Of a stretch of DNA of 27,502 nt, positions 16,593 to 23,715 are shown piece after piece (the first letter of the stretch is position 1; each line of letters starts with the position of its first letter). Origin of the DNA: CAZFLD01 sp964519835 (GTDB lineage: Bacteria > Spirochaetota > Spirochaetia > DSM-27196 > CAZFLD01); NCBI GenBank assembly GCA_964519835.1, contig CAZFLD010000058.1, forward strand, positions 1-27,502, given 5' to 3'. The notes under the pieces were generated by a model, which made no database searches, was not told where the DNA came from, and saw nothing but the letters and a program-made list of their open reading frames with translations. Both the position numbers and the translations under genes were made by a program.

Positions 16593-17687
16593 CTAGCGAC
16601 TGAGAGCCGAAACGATTTGCTCCGTGTTGAACTGAACAAACTCCAGGTAGGTGTCTCCACGACTGCCCTCCGGCGCCAAGGAGCCGGTGAGGAGCTCCAC
16701 GATTTGGACATCTCTTCCAACCTCCTCCGCAACGGAGTTTACCAGATTTCGCAAGCCTCTCCCGGCGGTACCGCCGATAAAAATCGCTGATACGCCCTGG
16801 TCTTGTATGACTTCGGCAAGCTGGGCGATGTGTCGCGCCGACGGCTCGGCTTGATCGGTCACGGAAGGTATGACCTCGCCGATAATCTCAAAGCCGTACT
16901 CCTCGGCAAAGTAGGTAAGGGCGACGTGGTCCACCACCAGTTTTCGCCGACTTCGCGGGATCGATGAGACCTGCCGGCGAATCTCCAGATCAAGAGCCTC
17001 CAGCTCCGCGATGTAGGCGTCACGATTTGCCTCGTACGTCGAGCTATTTGCAGGGTCCGCCTCGCTCAGCGCCTCGGCAATGTTCTCCGTCCAGACGATA
17101 ACATTGGTCGGGTCAAACCAGAAATGCGGATCTCCGCCGGCGTGGTCGTGACCGTCCTCTTCGTGCTCGTGACTGTCCTCTTCGTGGTCGTGATCTTCTT
17201 CGCCACCGAGCACCATAATACCGGCGGAAACCGGTACCACGTAGGTCTCCGCAACACTATTCATTATATCCATCAGAGCTTCTTCAAGATCGAGCCCGTT
17301 CACAAACGCAATATAGGACTCTTCGAGTGTGGCGATGGCACGCGGAGTCGGCTCGTAGGCGTGAGGGTTCTGTCCGACCGGCATCAAGACGTCCACCGTT
17401 GCAGCGGCACCCGCGACCTGGAGCACCACGTCGCCCACGATGCTCGTCGATGCGACGACACGGAGAGACTCCCCGGCACCGAGGTCGGCGGGCTCAATAT
17501 GAGGAATGGCCATGCCCTCTTTATCATGCTGTTCATCATCGTGATCGTGGTCATCGTGCTCATCATCGTGGTGGTGGACCTCTGACTCATCCGACTCCGG
17601 GGAGCCGCCGGCCCAGAGCAGACCGCTCGAAAACACCAAAAACATAACGGTCAGGAGCACAAGCCCCTTTCTGAGATACGTGTGCAT
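16593..17687 (-). CDS. znuA: Zinc ABC transporter substrate-binding protein (ZnuA/TroA family)
   Basis: A 364-residue periplasmic metal receptor of cluster A-I. A signal peptide ends at …LLWAGGSPES. Two His/Asp/Glu-rich stretches (about residues 38-54 and 165-182), usual in zinc-specific members, may buffer zinc. Likely ligands are His109 in NPHAYEPTP, His188 in DPHFWFDP and His254 in VVDHVALTYF. The acidic fourth ligand of many relatives is not obvious: the two places where an Asp or Glu would be expected read IFIGGTAG and LLTGSL. ATG 17687 has AAGGAG six bases upstream. It lies 29 bp after the regulator gene. Confidence 0.9.
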   Translation of the reverse strand: MHTYLRKGLVLLTVMFLVFSSGLLWAGGSPESDESEVHHHDDEHDDHDHDDEQHDKEGMAIPHIEPADLGAGESLRVVASTSIVGDVVLQVAGAAATVDVLMPVGQNPHAYEPTPRAIATLEESYIAFVNGLDLEEALMDIMNSVAETYVVPVSAGIMVLGGEEDHDHEEDSHEHEEDGHDHAGGDPHFWFDPTNVIVWTENIAEALSEADPANSSTYEANRDAYIAELEALDLEIRRQVSSIPRSRRKLVVDHVALTYFAEEYGFEIIGEVIPSVTDQAEPSARHIAQLAEVIQDQGVSAIFIGGTAGRGLRNLVNSVAEEVGRDVQIVELLTGSLAPEGSRGDTYLEFVQFNTEQIVSALSR

Positions 17688-17716
17688 CAATTTCTCCTTG
17701 TGTGTCGCAATGTGGA

Positions 17717-17995
17717 TTAATGCGTGACCATCTCGTGATCACACACCAAGTGAGCTTCCTGGCAGTCGTCGCAGAACGTGACGTGATGGTGAGCAGTAAA
17801 CGTTTCCCAATGGTGCATCTGCGGGACCGTCAGGGTACCGGTCCCGCTGCAGACGGGACAAGTGTTACCCAGCGCGGCGAGCACCGCCTGCCGTATAAAG
17901 TCGGATCGGTTTTGAATTCCCCCAAGGGCCTCAGCCAGTTTCTGGTCTACCTTGAAGGTGATCACCTCTTCTTTTCGTCGGCCCGTGCGGGACAT
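17717..17995 (-). CDS. Ribbon-helix-helix (CopG-like) regulator with zinc-ribbon-like tail
   Basis: A 92-residue protein, first gene of the zinc-uptake operon. Residues 10-43 (EVITFKVDQKLAEAL … NRSDFIRQAVLAAL) match a ribbon-helix-helix DNA-binding domain. The tail has CPVC (46-49), CDDC (75-78), Cys85 and eight histidines including HH at 61-62 and HHH at 69-71, an obvious metal-binding potential. ATG 17995 is chosen because AGGAGG lies six bases upstream; the longer open frame to 18082 crosses the promoter. I infer a zinc-sensing repressor of the operon, in place of Zur/Fur or DtxR proteins used elsewhere. The DNA-binding domain is confident, the sensing role is inference. Confidence 0.8.
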   Translation of the reverse strand: MSRTGRRKEEVITFKVDQKLAEALGGIQNRSDFIRQAVLAALGNTCPVCSGTGTLTVPQMHHWETFTAHHHVTFCDDCQEAHLVCDHEMVTH

Positions 17996-18028
17996 GTGGC
18001 ACCTCCTACAATCGGATTGTTGGGCGAA

Positions 18029-18058
18029 AGAGTAACACCTTGTAATACGGTATGTCAA
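18029..18058 (-). promoter_or_regulatory. Promoter of the zinc-uptake operon
   Basis: On the minus strand a perfect -35 TTGACA (18058-18053) and a TAnnnT-type -10 TACTCT (18034-18029) are spaced by 18 bp. They sit about 35 bp upstream of the regulator start, with no other gene between. The likely transcript covers the regulator, znuA, znuC and znuB. Confidence 0.65.
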
Positions 18059-18060
18059 GG
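18038..18060. promoter_or_regulatory. Palindromic operator over the zinc-operon promoter
   Basis: A 23-bp imperfect palindrome: half-site CCTTGTAATAC, central G, half-site GTATGTCAAGG, with 9 of 11 positions symmetrical. It covers the -35 box and most of the spacer. Extra copies of the GTAATAC element occur at 18060-18066 and, as GTAACAC, at 18032-18038, suggesting several dimers could bind. The adjacent ribbon-helix-helix protein is the natural candidate. Confidence 0.6.
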
Positions 18061-18113
18061 TAATACGTTGTGATTCTGCCAAACTCCATGTCGGCGTGCC
18101 GCAGCCATAAGCG

Positions 18114-20048
18114 TTAGTCGATCGAGAACGAGAGAATGTAGATCTTGTCGCGGGTATTGTCGGTGACGATCATGCGGTCGCCGTGGACACTCACGTTGTA
18201 CACTTCCGGGATAGGTAGATCGTAGATGCGACCGATGGACGCGTTCTCTCGAGAGATGACGTAGGCTTGGTCATCGCCGGCGAAGCCAAGAAGGTTGGTT
18301 CCGTCGAAGGCGAGGCACTGGGTTTCTTGCGAGAGGTCCATCGTTACCACGATGTCGCCGTTGGGGTAGGTCATTTTGTGGAAGTGCCGCCTTCGTTCCA
18401 AGCGACTGCCAAGTACCCAGAGATTCGTGCCGTCGTAGGTCATTGTTCGAAACCACGAAATGGGGGTTGTGAAGCCGACACTGGTCGAACGCGAGGCAGG
18501 GTTGATCGACACAAATGAGTAGTGGTCGTTGGTTACGAGGAGATTGCCGTCGAGAATAAAGCTGTAGCTGTTGCTCGAAAACTCATCGTCACCGATGCTC
18601 GAATGTGATCGGTAGTCCTGGAACTCGACACCCTCGATAGTAAACGACTCTCCCACCGCTCCGGTCGTTGGGTCCATTTCGTAAAAGCGATTGTTGTTCC
18701 CGCCGAACAGTAATAGGGAGCCGTCGTACATAAACGCCTGTACGGGGTGGCTATCGGGGGAGGAGAAGGTGTTGAGCAGGGTAAAGCTGTACGGCGGTTG
18801 GATGCTTGCGTCCGGCGTGGCTTCGGCGAAGGCGCCGGCTGAGTAGTTGCCGGACGGGTCGTAGGCGTAGGCCCCGTAGTGATAGGTGGTACCGTTGGTC
18901 ACCGCGTCATCGACGTAGGACTCCCCCCGATCGTCGAAAACCGGAACCCCGTCGCTGGTCGAGCTCGGCGCGGAGCCTTCCTTGCGTACTACCAGTACGC
19001 CGGACAGATCGGCGTCGGCCGGGTTTGTCCAGCTCAGATCAACGCGACCATTCTGGGCCGTCGCGGCGAAGTTCGTGACGCTTCCAGGGGGAACTCCGTC
19101 GACGCCGGGGATTGCGGTTACCTTCGCGCCGGTGGTTGACTCATTGCCAATCTCATCGACGGCAAAGAGGGTGTAGTAGTATTGAACTCCGTTGGTCAGC
19201 TCGGGATCGTCATAGGTGGTCTCAGTTCCAAGATTGATAATCGTCTCACCGTCGCCCGAGAAGGTTGCGAATCGGTCCACCCGACGGACGAGCTTCAGCG
19301 CTCGAAACCCCGGGTCCGAGGGATTTGTCCATGACAGATGAACCACGCGATCGCCGGATGTGGCCGTAAACTGCGTCGGACTCGCCGGCGGCGTCGAATC
19401 GGCGCTGGGTGTCCCTTGGGCGGTCACGCCCGCGGCCCACTCCCCCTCGGTGCTAAACGCCCACGCTCGGTACCGATAGGTCGTGCCGTTGGTTAGCCCC
19501 ACGTCGGTAACGGACTCATCGGCTGCACTTCCAACAAGGACCAGCTCGCCGTCACTCGGAGCCGTCGGAAACACATCGGTCCTCCGCATGATCTGGACAC
19601 CGGCGTAGTTGCTCGTCGTTGGGTTCTTCCAGCGCAAGGTGAGTCTACCGTTGCCGGGCAAGACCGTTAGGTTCTGTATGGGCTTATTCAGACGTGCTAC
19701 ATGCAAGTTCAGCCCACCGGTGGCGGTATTCCCCTGCCCGTCGCTTACCAAGACGGTGATATGCACCAACGATTCAACGCCGGGCGCGGTCCAGGTAGTC
19801 GTAATCCCGCGCATGGCTGAGAAGGTCCCTGCTTCGGCCGACCAGATATAGGTGAGGGAGTCGCCGTCCGTATCCGTGGCCTCACACATAAGAGTGACTC
19901 GTTCGCCCACACCGATTTGGCTGACCGACGCTTGTACGCTTCCAATAATCGGGGCTTTATTGACAGGGCCCGGCGGGTCTACCGGACAGGCCACGAGGGC
20001 AACGACTGTCGGGATAAGGAGACCGGCAACTACCAATCGTGCTTTCAC
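18114..20048 (-). CDS. Lipoprotein with PKD-like and three fibronectin type III domains
   Basis: A 644-residue surface or periplasmic lipoprotein of unknown role. A signal peptide ends in a lipobox (LVAC, Cys21). Then come a PKD/Ig-like domain (about 34-117; DSLTYIWSAEAGTFS, VLVSDGQGN), three FN3 domains (about 122-213, 222-314, 321-412, each with a LSW/LRW strand and a TNGTTY or TNGVQY pattern) and a ~220-residue C-terminal part with beta-propeller-like repeats (LLFGGNNNRFYEMDPTTG; LLGFAGDDQAYVISRENA). The start is a GTG with AGGAG six bases upstream; it overlaps the stop of a possible small upstream frame as GTGA. Adhesion or glycan binding is plausible but not shown. Confidence 0.85.
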   Translation of the reverse strand: MKARLVVAGLLIPTVVALVACPVDPPGPVNKAPIIGSVQASVSQIGVGERVTLMCEATDTDGDSLTYIWSAEAGTFSAMRGITTTWTAPGVESLVHITVLVSDGQGNTATGGLNLHVARLNKPIQNLTVLPGNGRLTLRWKNPTTSNYAGVQIMRRTDVFPTAPSDGELVLVGSAADESVTDVGLTNGTTYRYRAWAFSTEGEWAAGVTAQGTPSADSTPPASPTQFTATSGDRVVHLSWTNPSDPGFRALKLVRRVDRFATFSGDGETIINLGTETTYDDPELTNGVQYYYTLFAVDEIGNESTTGAKVTAIPGVDGVPPGSVTNFAATAQNGRVDLSWTNPADADLSGVLVVRKEGSAPSSTSDGVPVFDDRGESYVDDAVTNGTTYHYGAYAYDPSGNYSAGAFAEATPDASIQPPYSFTLLNTFSSPDSHPVQAFMYDGSLLLFGGNNNRFYEMDPTTGAVGESFTIEGVEFQDYRSHSSIGDDEFSSNSYSFILDGNLLVTNDHYSFVSINPASRSTSVGFTTPISWFRTMTYDGTNLWVLGSRLERRRHFHKMTYPNGDIVVTMDLSQETQCLAFDGTNLLGFAGDDQAYVISRENASIGRIYDLPIPEVYNVSVHGDRMIVTDNTRDKIYILSFSID

Positions 20049-20224
20049 CGGGAGCTCCTGCGATGGTTCCTGCTAGGTCTGCCGCCTCGTTCCACACGAC
20101 GTGCGAGTCCGTCATTCACGGTTGCCGCGGATTCGACAGACATACGACACCAAGTCCGGAAGGTGCCCGGTGTATGCCCAAACAGCCCCACAGTCACACC
20201 AATATGGCCGATGGCGGATTTCAT
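20045..20224 (-). CDS. Possible small coupled leader gene (59 aa)
   Basis: An ATG at 20224 with AAGGAG eight bases upstream opens a 59-codon frame ending exactly at the FN3 lipoprotein start (GTGA overlap). The product (MKSAIGHIGVTVGLFGHTPG…) is basic toward its end and resembles nothing I know. The good ribosome site and exact stop/start overlap favour a real coupled leader; the lack of recognisable sequence argues against. Confidence 0.3.
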   Translation of the reverse strand: MKSAIGHIGVTVGLFGHTPGTFRTWCRMSVESAATVNDGLARRVERGGRPSRNHRRSSR

Positions 20225-20363
20225 TAGGCATGCTCCTTAGGTATGGCGGCTCCGTTTTGCCGGTTGCCTTCCGACTATGGGCCATGTTGTGAGCGAAGAA
20301 AACGGTAATCCTACCCAGGCGGTATGCGTAGTTGTACCTATGGCGTTCCGACGTGCATGTGCT

Positions 20364-20380
20364 TCGCCTCGTCGAGGCGA
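20364..20380. repeat. Tight inverted repeat in the intergenic region
   Basis: Arms TCGCCTCG and CGAGGCGA flank a single base. No T-run follows on either strand, so it is not a clear terminator. It sits between the EFR1-type gene stop (20433) and the possible leader frame. Apart from it, I see nothing else assignable in 20225-20432. Confidence 0.4.
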
Positions 20381-20432
20381 TTGGCGGGTCGTAAGAGAAA
20401 TGAGCTCGCCATCACCCCCCCGTTTTTCGCGG

Positions 20433-21221
20433 TCACCCCGCGATTTCTTCGAGAGAAACGTCCGGATGGCGGTAGCGCTTCATCTGCCGTTTTACGCCGG
20501 AGAACTCGATCGCTTCGTGAGGACAGTGGTGGTAGCACGCTGCGCAGTTTATGCACCCGTGTTGCCATTCCGGCTTCCCGTCGGGTGATGCGCGCCGGAT
20601 ATTGCCTACGGGGCAGACACGCTCGCATGTGCCGCACCCGAGGCAACGGTCGGTCACACACAGTGCTCGATCTAAACGATGCTCTTTCGAGAGCTTCCAC
20701 GGCCCGCGAAACGCAAGATGTGAGAAAAATGCTCCCGCGAGTCCCCAATTCGTCTCCACGTCGAGCTCGGCCTTTTCGGACACCAAGCCCGCTATCTCCT
20801 CAACTCGTTCCGACTCGCGAACGTAATAGAGCTCGGGTGGTTTCTTTTGCATCGAAGCGATCTTTGGATGGTTGCCGGGCATTCCAACGAGAAACCCCGC
20901 ATGAACCGTCAGCCCTCTTTTGTGCAGCTGTGCCTTTAGGATCGCGAGCGCGGTACCAAACAGGCCTCCGCCGTTGGCAAGAAGAAACAGATAATCGATA
21001 TCGCCAAATTCCGCTCGATTGATAAACTCCTGAACAAAAACCGGCGGCCGCGCGAAGTACACTGGGAAGACCAACCCGACAGTCCCGCCCTCGATCCTTC
21101 CGGCCGACCGGGGCATGGAGTGCAACTCACCGTCACCAAGCGCCGCCGCGAGATCTTTGGAGATTTTTAGCGAGTTTCCCGTTCCGGTTAGATAGTAGAT
21201 ATTGACACCGCTCTCCACCAT
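20433..21221 (-). CDS. EFR1-type protein: flavodoxin-like domain plus 2[4Fe-4S] ferredoxin
   Basis: A 262-residue cytoplasmic redox protein. The N-terminal ~150 residues are flavodoxin-like, with the FMN phosphate loop YYLTGTGNSLK near residue 10 and FPVYFARPP. The C-terminal part carries two ferredoxin clusters, CLGCGTCERVCP and CINCAACYHHCP, each with the full CxxCxxCxxxCP pattern. The architecture matches the 'EFR1 family ferrodoxin' group, common in anaerobes; the electron partners are unknown. The ATG at 21221 follows a G-rich stretch (CGGGGGAC). It lies just outside the distal end of the attC array. Confidence 0.88.
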   Translation of the reverse strand: MVESGVNIYYLTGTGNSLKISKDLAAALGDGELHSMPRSAGRIEGGTVGLVFPVYFARPPVFVQEFINRAEFGDIDYLFLLANGGGLFGTALAILKAQLHKRGLTVHAGFLVGMPGNHPKIASMQKKPPELYYVRESERVEEIAGLVSEKAELDVETNWGLAGAFFSHLAFRGPWKLSKEHRLDRALCVTDRCLGCGTCERVCPVGNIRRASPDGKPEWQHGCINCAACYHHCPHEAIEFSGVKRQMKRYRHPDVSLEEIAG

Positions 21222-21240
21222 GTCCCCCGATCTTTTCTGT

Positions 21241-21264
21241 TAGTGTACCGGATAGTGTACCGGA
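21241..21264. repeat. 12-bp direct repeat upstream of the EFR1-type gene
   Basis: TAGTGTACCGGA occurs twice in tandem, and the second copy runs into an imperfect palindrome (GTGTACCGGA then TTCCGGTGCAC). It starts 20 bp upstream of the EFR1-type start codon, a position suited to an operator. Of 21265-21604 I can only say that it holds no convincing gene: two overlapping frames of 67 and 80 codons on opposite strands show no recognisable family, and CGCTGAACGAC is repeated at 21324-21334 and 21407-21417. Confidence 0.5.
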
Positions 21265-21604
21265 TTCCGGTGCACAAATACGAGGTTATTTTTCGGACAT
21301 ATCGGACTGCGTCGCCTGCCGAGCGCTGAACGACCAAGGTTTAGAGCATTTCACACTCTAACTCCAACTTCGCTCACAAAGCGCTATCAATCGCGGACGC
21401 ACGTATCGCTGAACGACAATAAACGGCGCGTTGCCCAGCATTCCACAGGAAGAAGCTCAGAGAGAGGGCCGCGGCAACCCAGTGGTTCAGCTCGGCCCGA
21501 CATGTTTCGGCATAATCGTCGTCAGGCCGGATCGAGCCGGCGCCCCTTCCATTGCACATTGCGCCCCGCGAGAGCAAGAATCAATGCTCGCACAAGTACC
21601 AGGA

Positions 21605-21671
21605 AGAAAACGCCTGCGCGTAACCGGCGAGCGGGCCTGTCCCGCGAGTCCGGTTGACGCGCTTGTTATGT
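21605..21671 (-). repeat. attC-like recombination site 1
   Basis: On the minus strand: R'' ACATAAC (21671-21665), spacer AA, L'' GCGCGTCAACCGG, a CGCGGG/CCCGC-type central stem, L' CCGGTTACGCGC, and R' GTTTTCT (21611-21605). L'' has one extra C relative to L', the extrahelical base that sets attC polarity. The antitoxin stop codon TAA lies in R''. The R' box is degenerate (GTTTTCT), consistent with the distal edge of the array. Confidence 0.75.
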
Positions 21672-21971
21672 GATCGATTTCGCTTTCCCCAAAGCTGCGT
21701 GCAATTGGAGTCCAAGTGCACCAACCACCTTCAAGATGGTGGCGAACTCAGGATTCCCTTCGGGTGCAAGTGCTTTGTAGAGACTTTCTCGACCAAGTCC
21801 CGCCTCTCTGGCTATCTGTGACATTCCCTTTGCTCGGGCAATGTCTCCGAGGACGGCTGCAATGAGAGATGGATCATTTTCTTCCAGTGCCGCCTCAAGA
21901 TACGCGGCCATGTCTTCGTCGGTTTCCAGATGTTCTGCAGCATCCCAAACACTTGTTCCTTCTTTTTTCAT
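21666..21971 (-). CDS. HigA-like antitoxin (HI1420-type addiction module antidote)
   Basis: A 101-residue helix-turn-helix antitoxin. The pattern SVWDAAEHLETDEDMAAYLEAALEE … IARAKGMSQIAREAGLGRESLYKAL … NPEFATILKVVGALGLQL is characteristic of the 'probable addiction module antidote' family (TIGR02684 type). ATG 21971 follows the toxin stop by 7 bases, with AGGAGG inside the toxin's end; the longer frame to 22145 is a shadow of the toxin gene. Toxin-first order is usual for this family. Its stop codon falls in the R'' box of attC 1, so the cassette is fully packed. Confidence 0.9.
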   Translation of the reverse strand: MKKEGTSVWDAAEHLETDEDMAAYLEAALEENDPSLIAAVLGDIARAKGMSQIAREAGLGRESLYKALAPEGNPEFATILKVVGALGLQLHAALGKAKSIT

Positions 21972-21978
21972 GGCTCTT

Positions 21979-22293
21979 CTATTCCTCCTGCTGCTCGGAA
22001 AGGACATGGGCCTTCCGAATGTCCTTCGCCTGAGTAGCCTTGTCTCCGCCGCAAAGCAGAATGATGATTGTGCTCCCTCTCTGAACGAAATAGACCCGAA
22101 ATCCAGGGCCGAAATCGATCCGAAGTTCCGACACGCCGTGTCCAACCGGCCTCACGTCCCCAGGGTTTCCCAGCGACAACCGTCTGATCCGGACATCAAT
22201 CCGCGCCTTGGCCGCCCTGTCCCGCAAACTGGCGAACCACTTCTGGTATGTTTCAGTCTGGCGGATTTCGATCACTCGTATATCGTATCCCAT
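21979..22293 (-). CDS. HigB/RelE-like toxin (HI1419-type addiction module killer)
   Basis: A 104-residue RelE/ParE-superfamily toxin, presumably an mRNA interferase. The pattern EIRQTETYQKWFASLRDRAAKARIDVRIRRL … GNPGDVRPVGHGVSELRIDFGPGFRVYF … LLCGGDKATQAKDI is typical of the 'addiction module killer' family (TIGR02683 type). The ATG at 22293 sits inside a perfect palindrome that also looks like a promoter spacer; the family N-terminus begins about six residues later, so a GTG at 22275 could be the true start. Confidence 0.9.
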   Translation of the reverse strand: MGYDIRVIEIRQTETYQKWFASLRDRAAKARIDVRIRRLSLGNPGDVRPVGHGVSELRIDFGPGFRVYFVQRGSTIIILLCGGDKATQAKDIRKAHVLSEQQEE

Positions 22294-22310
22294 GGGATAC
22301 AACCGGTCAA
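22282..22310 (-). promoter_or_regulatory. Promoter and palindromic operator of the HigBA-like module
   Basis: Minus strand: -35 TTGACC (22310-22305), 17-bp spacer, -10 TACGAT (22287-22282). The spacer and part of the -10 form a perfect 16-bp palindrome, GTATCCCATGGGATAC (22285-22300). This is the layout expected for autorepression by the toxin-antitoxin complex. Transcription from here would begin at about 22275, exactly at the alternative GTG. Confidence 0.55.
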
Positions 22311-22363
22311 TGTGCTTTGTTCGAACATACGCTCCGATTCGCGCACGACCGAATGGCGCATCC

Positions 22364-22500
22364 AGATAACGGAGGCCATGAGCTGAAGCGTTCCGAGCGT
22401 TGCCCTCCCGTAGAGGGCACAAACGTTGCCCCATTCATCGATCATGAAAAATGGATGCAAAGGTCATAATGTAGCTTTCTGGTCGATGGTCTTGTTATGC
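22364..22500 (-). repeat. attC-like recombination site 2 (long form)
   Basis: On the minus strand: R'' GCATAAC (22500-22494), AA, L'' GACCATCGACC, a ~90-bp central region with a strong hairpin (GCCCTC/GAGGGC at about 22400-22416), L' GCTCATGGCC, R' GTTATCT (22370-22364). L'' again has one extra C relative to L'. At 137 bp it resembles the long attC sites of chromosomal integrons. Confidence 0.75.
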
Positions 22501-22556
22501 CGAACTCACTAAAGCATTTTGGGTAAGATACTTACGAGCCCCTGCCTCTTCCGTGC

Positions 22557-22981
22557 TCATTCTGACACATCGCTCGATGCTTCGTCCATCGCTAAGAAAG
22601 CTCCAGGAGCGACGATCTTGGGGAGACCCTCACGCTCGAGAACGTGCAAGTCTTTGTCTCCGGTTACCAGGTAGTCACAGCCGCTCCTGATAGCGTCTTC
22701 AACTATCGGTGCATCCTTGGGATCACGAAGGCCTGGTTGGCCCGAGTTGCTGCTAACTATCGGAACGTCAATCGCTTCAAAGCTCAGCTCAGCGAGGAAT
22801 GTCTCCAACACATCAGCCTTGGCCGGGAACTTGCGGGTGAATACCGTGCGGAGTTCTTCGACCACGTAGTCACTCAGGAGAATTGTGTGATCGGTGATTG
22901 CGCGTCGAAAGAACGCCGCGGTTCTCCCCTCTGGAACAGGATGGCTGAGAGCACCACGTTTGTGTCGAGGAAGAGTCGCAT
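22557..22981 (-). pseudogene. PIN-domain toxin (COG1569 type), frameshifted
   Basis: A PIN-domain ribonuclease toxin broken by a 1-base shift. From ATG 22981 the product begins MRLFLDTNVVLSAILFQRG, the expected PIN N-terminus with catalytic Asp6. It then leaves frame at a run of four G (minus strand, 22929-22926). The rest, RTAAFFRRAITDH … YVVEELRTVF … LRDPKDAPIVEDA … DYLVTGDKDL, continues in the next frame to 22557. Restoring one G gives a normal 141-residue protein. It lies 15 bp after the AbrB-type antitoxin. The shift may be genuine decay or a homopolymer sequencing error. Confidence 0.88.
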
Positions 22982-22996
22982 TGCTCAGGCTCCGAA

Positions 22997-23245
22997 TCAA
23001 TCTGAGGAACGGATCTGTTTGACAAGATCGGTAACGTCGTCTTCGGACGACAGGCCAGAGTTCCGGGCTTGGTCTGCCATGGCCTGTTGAATTGTGGACA
23101 GGGCGACCAATGAGGAGTTCGCGATGGTCACGCGCCCATCATCTTCGAGGAAGAGCACCTTGTCTCCGGGCTTCAGCCGCAACCGTCTTCGTATATCGGC
23201 CGGGATTGTGATCTGACCTTTTGACGTGACCTTGGCCAATTCCAT
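22997..23245 (-). CDS. AbrB/MazE-family antitoxin
   Basis: An 82-residue swapped-hairpin AbrB-type DNA-binding protein (AKVTSKGQITIPADIRRRLRLKPGDKVLFLEDDG at residues 4-37) with a short acidic C-terminal tail that would bind the PIN toxin. GGAG lies seven bases before the ATG. It forms a toxin-antitoxin pair with the downstream frameshifted PIN gene; if the toxin is dead, this would be a lone antitoxin. Confidence 0.9.
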   Translation of the reverse strand: MELAKVTSKGQITIPADIRRRLRLKPGDKVLFLEDDGRVTIANSSLVALSTIQQAMADQARNSGLSSEDDVTDLVKQIRSSD

Positions 23246-23587
23246 ACAATGTACTCCTTACTTTCCTTACATGATATCGAATTCGGGGAAGGCTGTATAG
23301 CCTGGGATCATCAGTAGCAAGGGTGAATCGAGACTCAGGTGACATGACTCACCTTTGTCTTGCATGCCATCGGAAGGCGTGCGGAGCTCCTCAACGAAAC
23401 AGGAATGCTTCAGAGCGTGAACACCTGCCACGTGGCAGATCTGGCGCAGTGCATCAGTCCTACACTACGAGCCGCACGTCCCGACTACCCATAGTGTTCC
23501 CCGCCAGCGAGACTTTCCGTGAGATCAGGAACCTGCCGATGATTGATACCGTGGGCTGACCAGGAAGTTTTCCTCCCTGGAGGCATG

Positions 23588-23629
23588 GGCGAGCAACACC
23601 GGCGTCAGCCGGTGTGACCAGCCCTCGCC
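23588..23629. other. Two-stem hairpin
   Basis: An inner 8-bp stem ACACCGGC/GCCGGTGT with loop GTCA is enclosed by an outer 6-bp stem GGCGAG/CTCGCC. Together with the neighbouring hairpin it makes this stretch strongly structured as RNA. Confidence 0.5.
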
Positions 23630-23636
23630 GACCAAT

Positions 23637-23673
23637 AAAAAAGGCGCCCCGTTGGTGAGGCAACGGAAGCGCC
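23637..23673 (-). terminator. Rho-independent terminator (minus strand)
   Basis: Read on the minus strand, a hairpin (outer GGCGC/GCGCC, inner CCGTTG/CAACGG, 6-base loop) is followed directly by TTTTTT. It would end transcription from the decayed endonuclease gene before the AbrB/PIN pair, which therefore needs its own promoter. Confidence 0.75.
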
Positions 23674-23683
23674 GGTGGAGCTC

Positions 23684-23715
23684 CCCCGATTATGTAGAGC
23701 TCTACATAATCGGGG
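23684..23715. repeat. 32-bp perfect palindrome
   Basis: Arm CCCCGATTATGTAGAG meets its exact complement with no loop, centre GAGCTC. Such loopless palindromes are typical of binding sites for dimeric proteins, recombination sites, or two abutting inverted repeat ends. No matching protein is in the window. Confidence 0.9.

Noticed and set aside
20225..20330. A resemblance to a GEMM (cyclic di-GMP) riboswitch upstream of the FN3 lipoprotein
   Set aside because: A CCTAAGG-like piece is present, but the conserved CGCAAAG core and receptor pairing are missing.
20324..21022. Long plus-strand open frame (232 codons)
   Set aside because: It is antisense to the EFR1-type gene, whose flavodoxin and ferredoxin motifs are unmistakable.
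21233..21238. TTTTCT near the EFR1 start as the edge of a further cassette matching R' of attC 1
   Set aside because: It is preceded by C instead of G, there is no attC structure beside it, and a 6-base match in this span is not unlikely by chance.
22395..22427. Hairpin GCCCTC/GAGGGC as an independent terminator
   Set aside because: No T-run follows on the minus strand, and it lies in the centre of attC 2, where such stems are normal.
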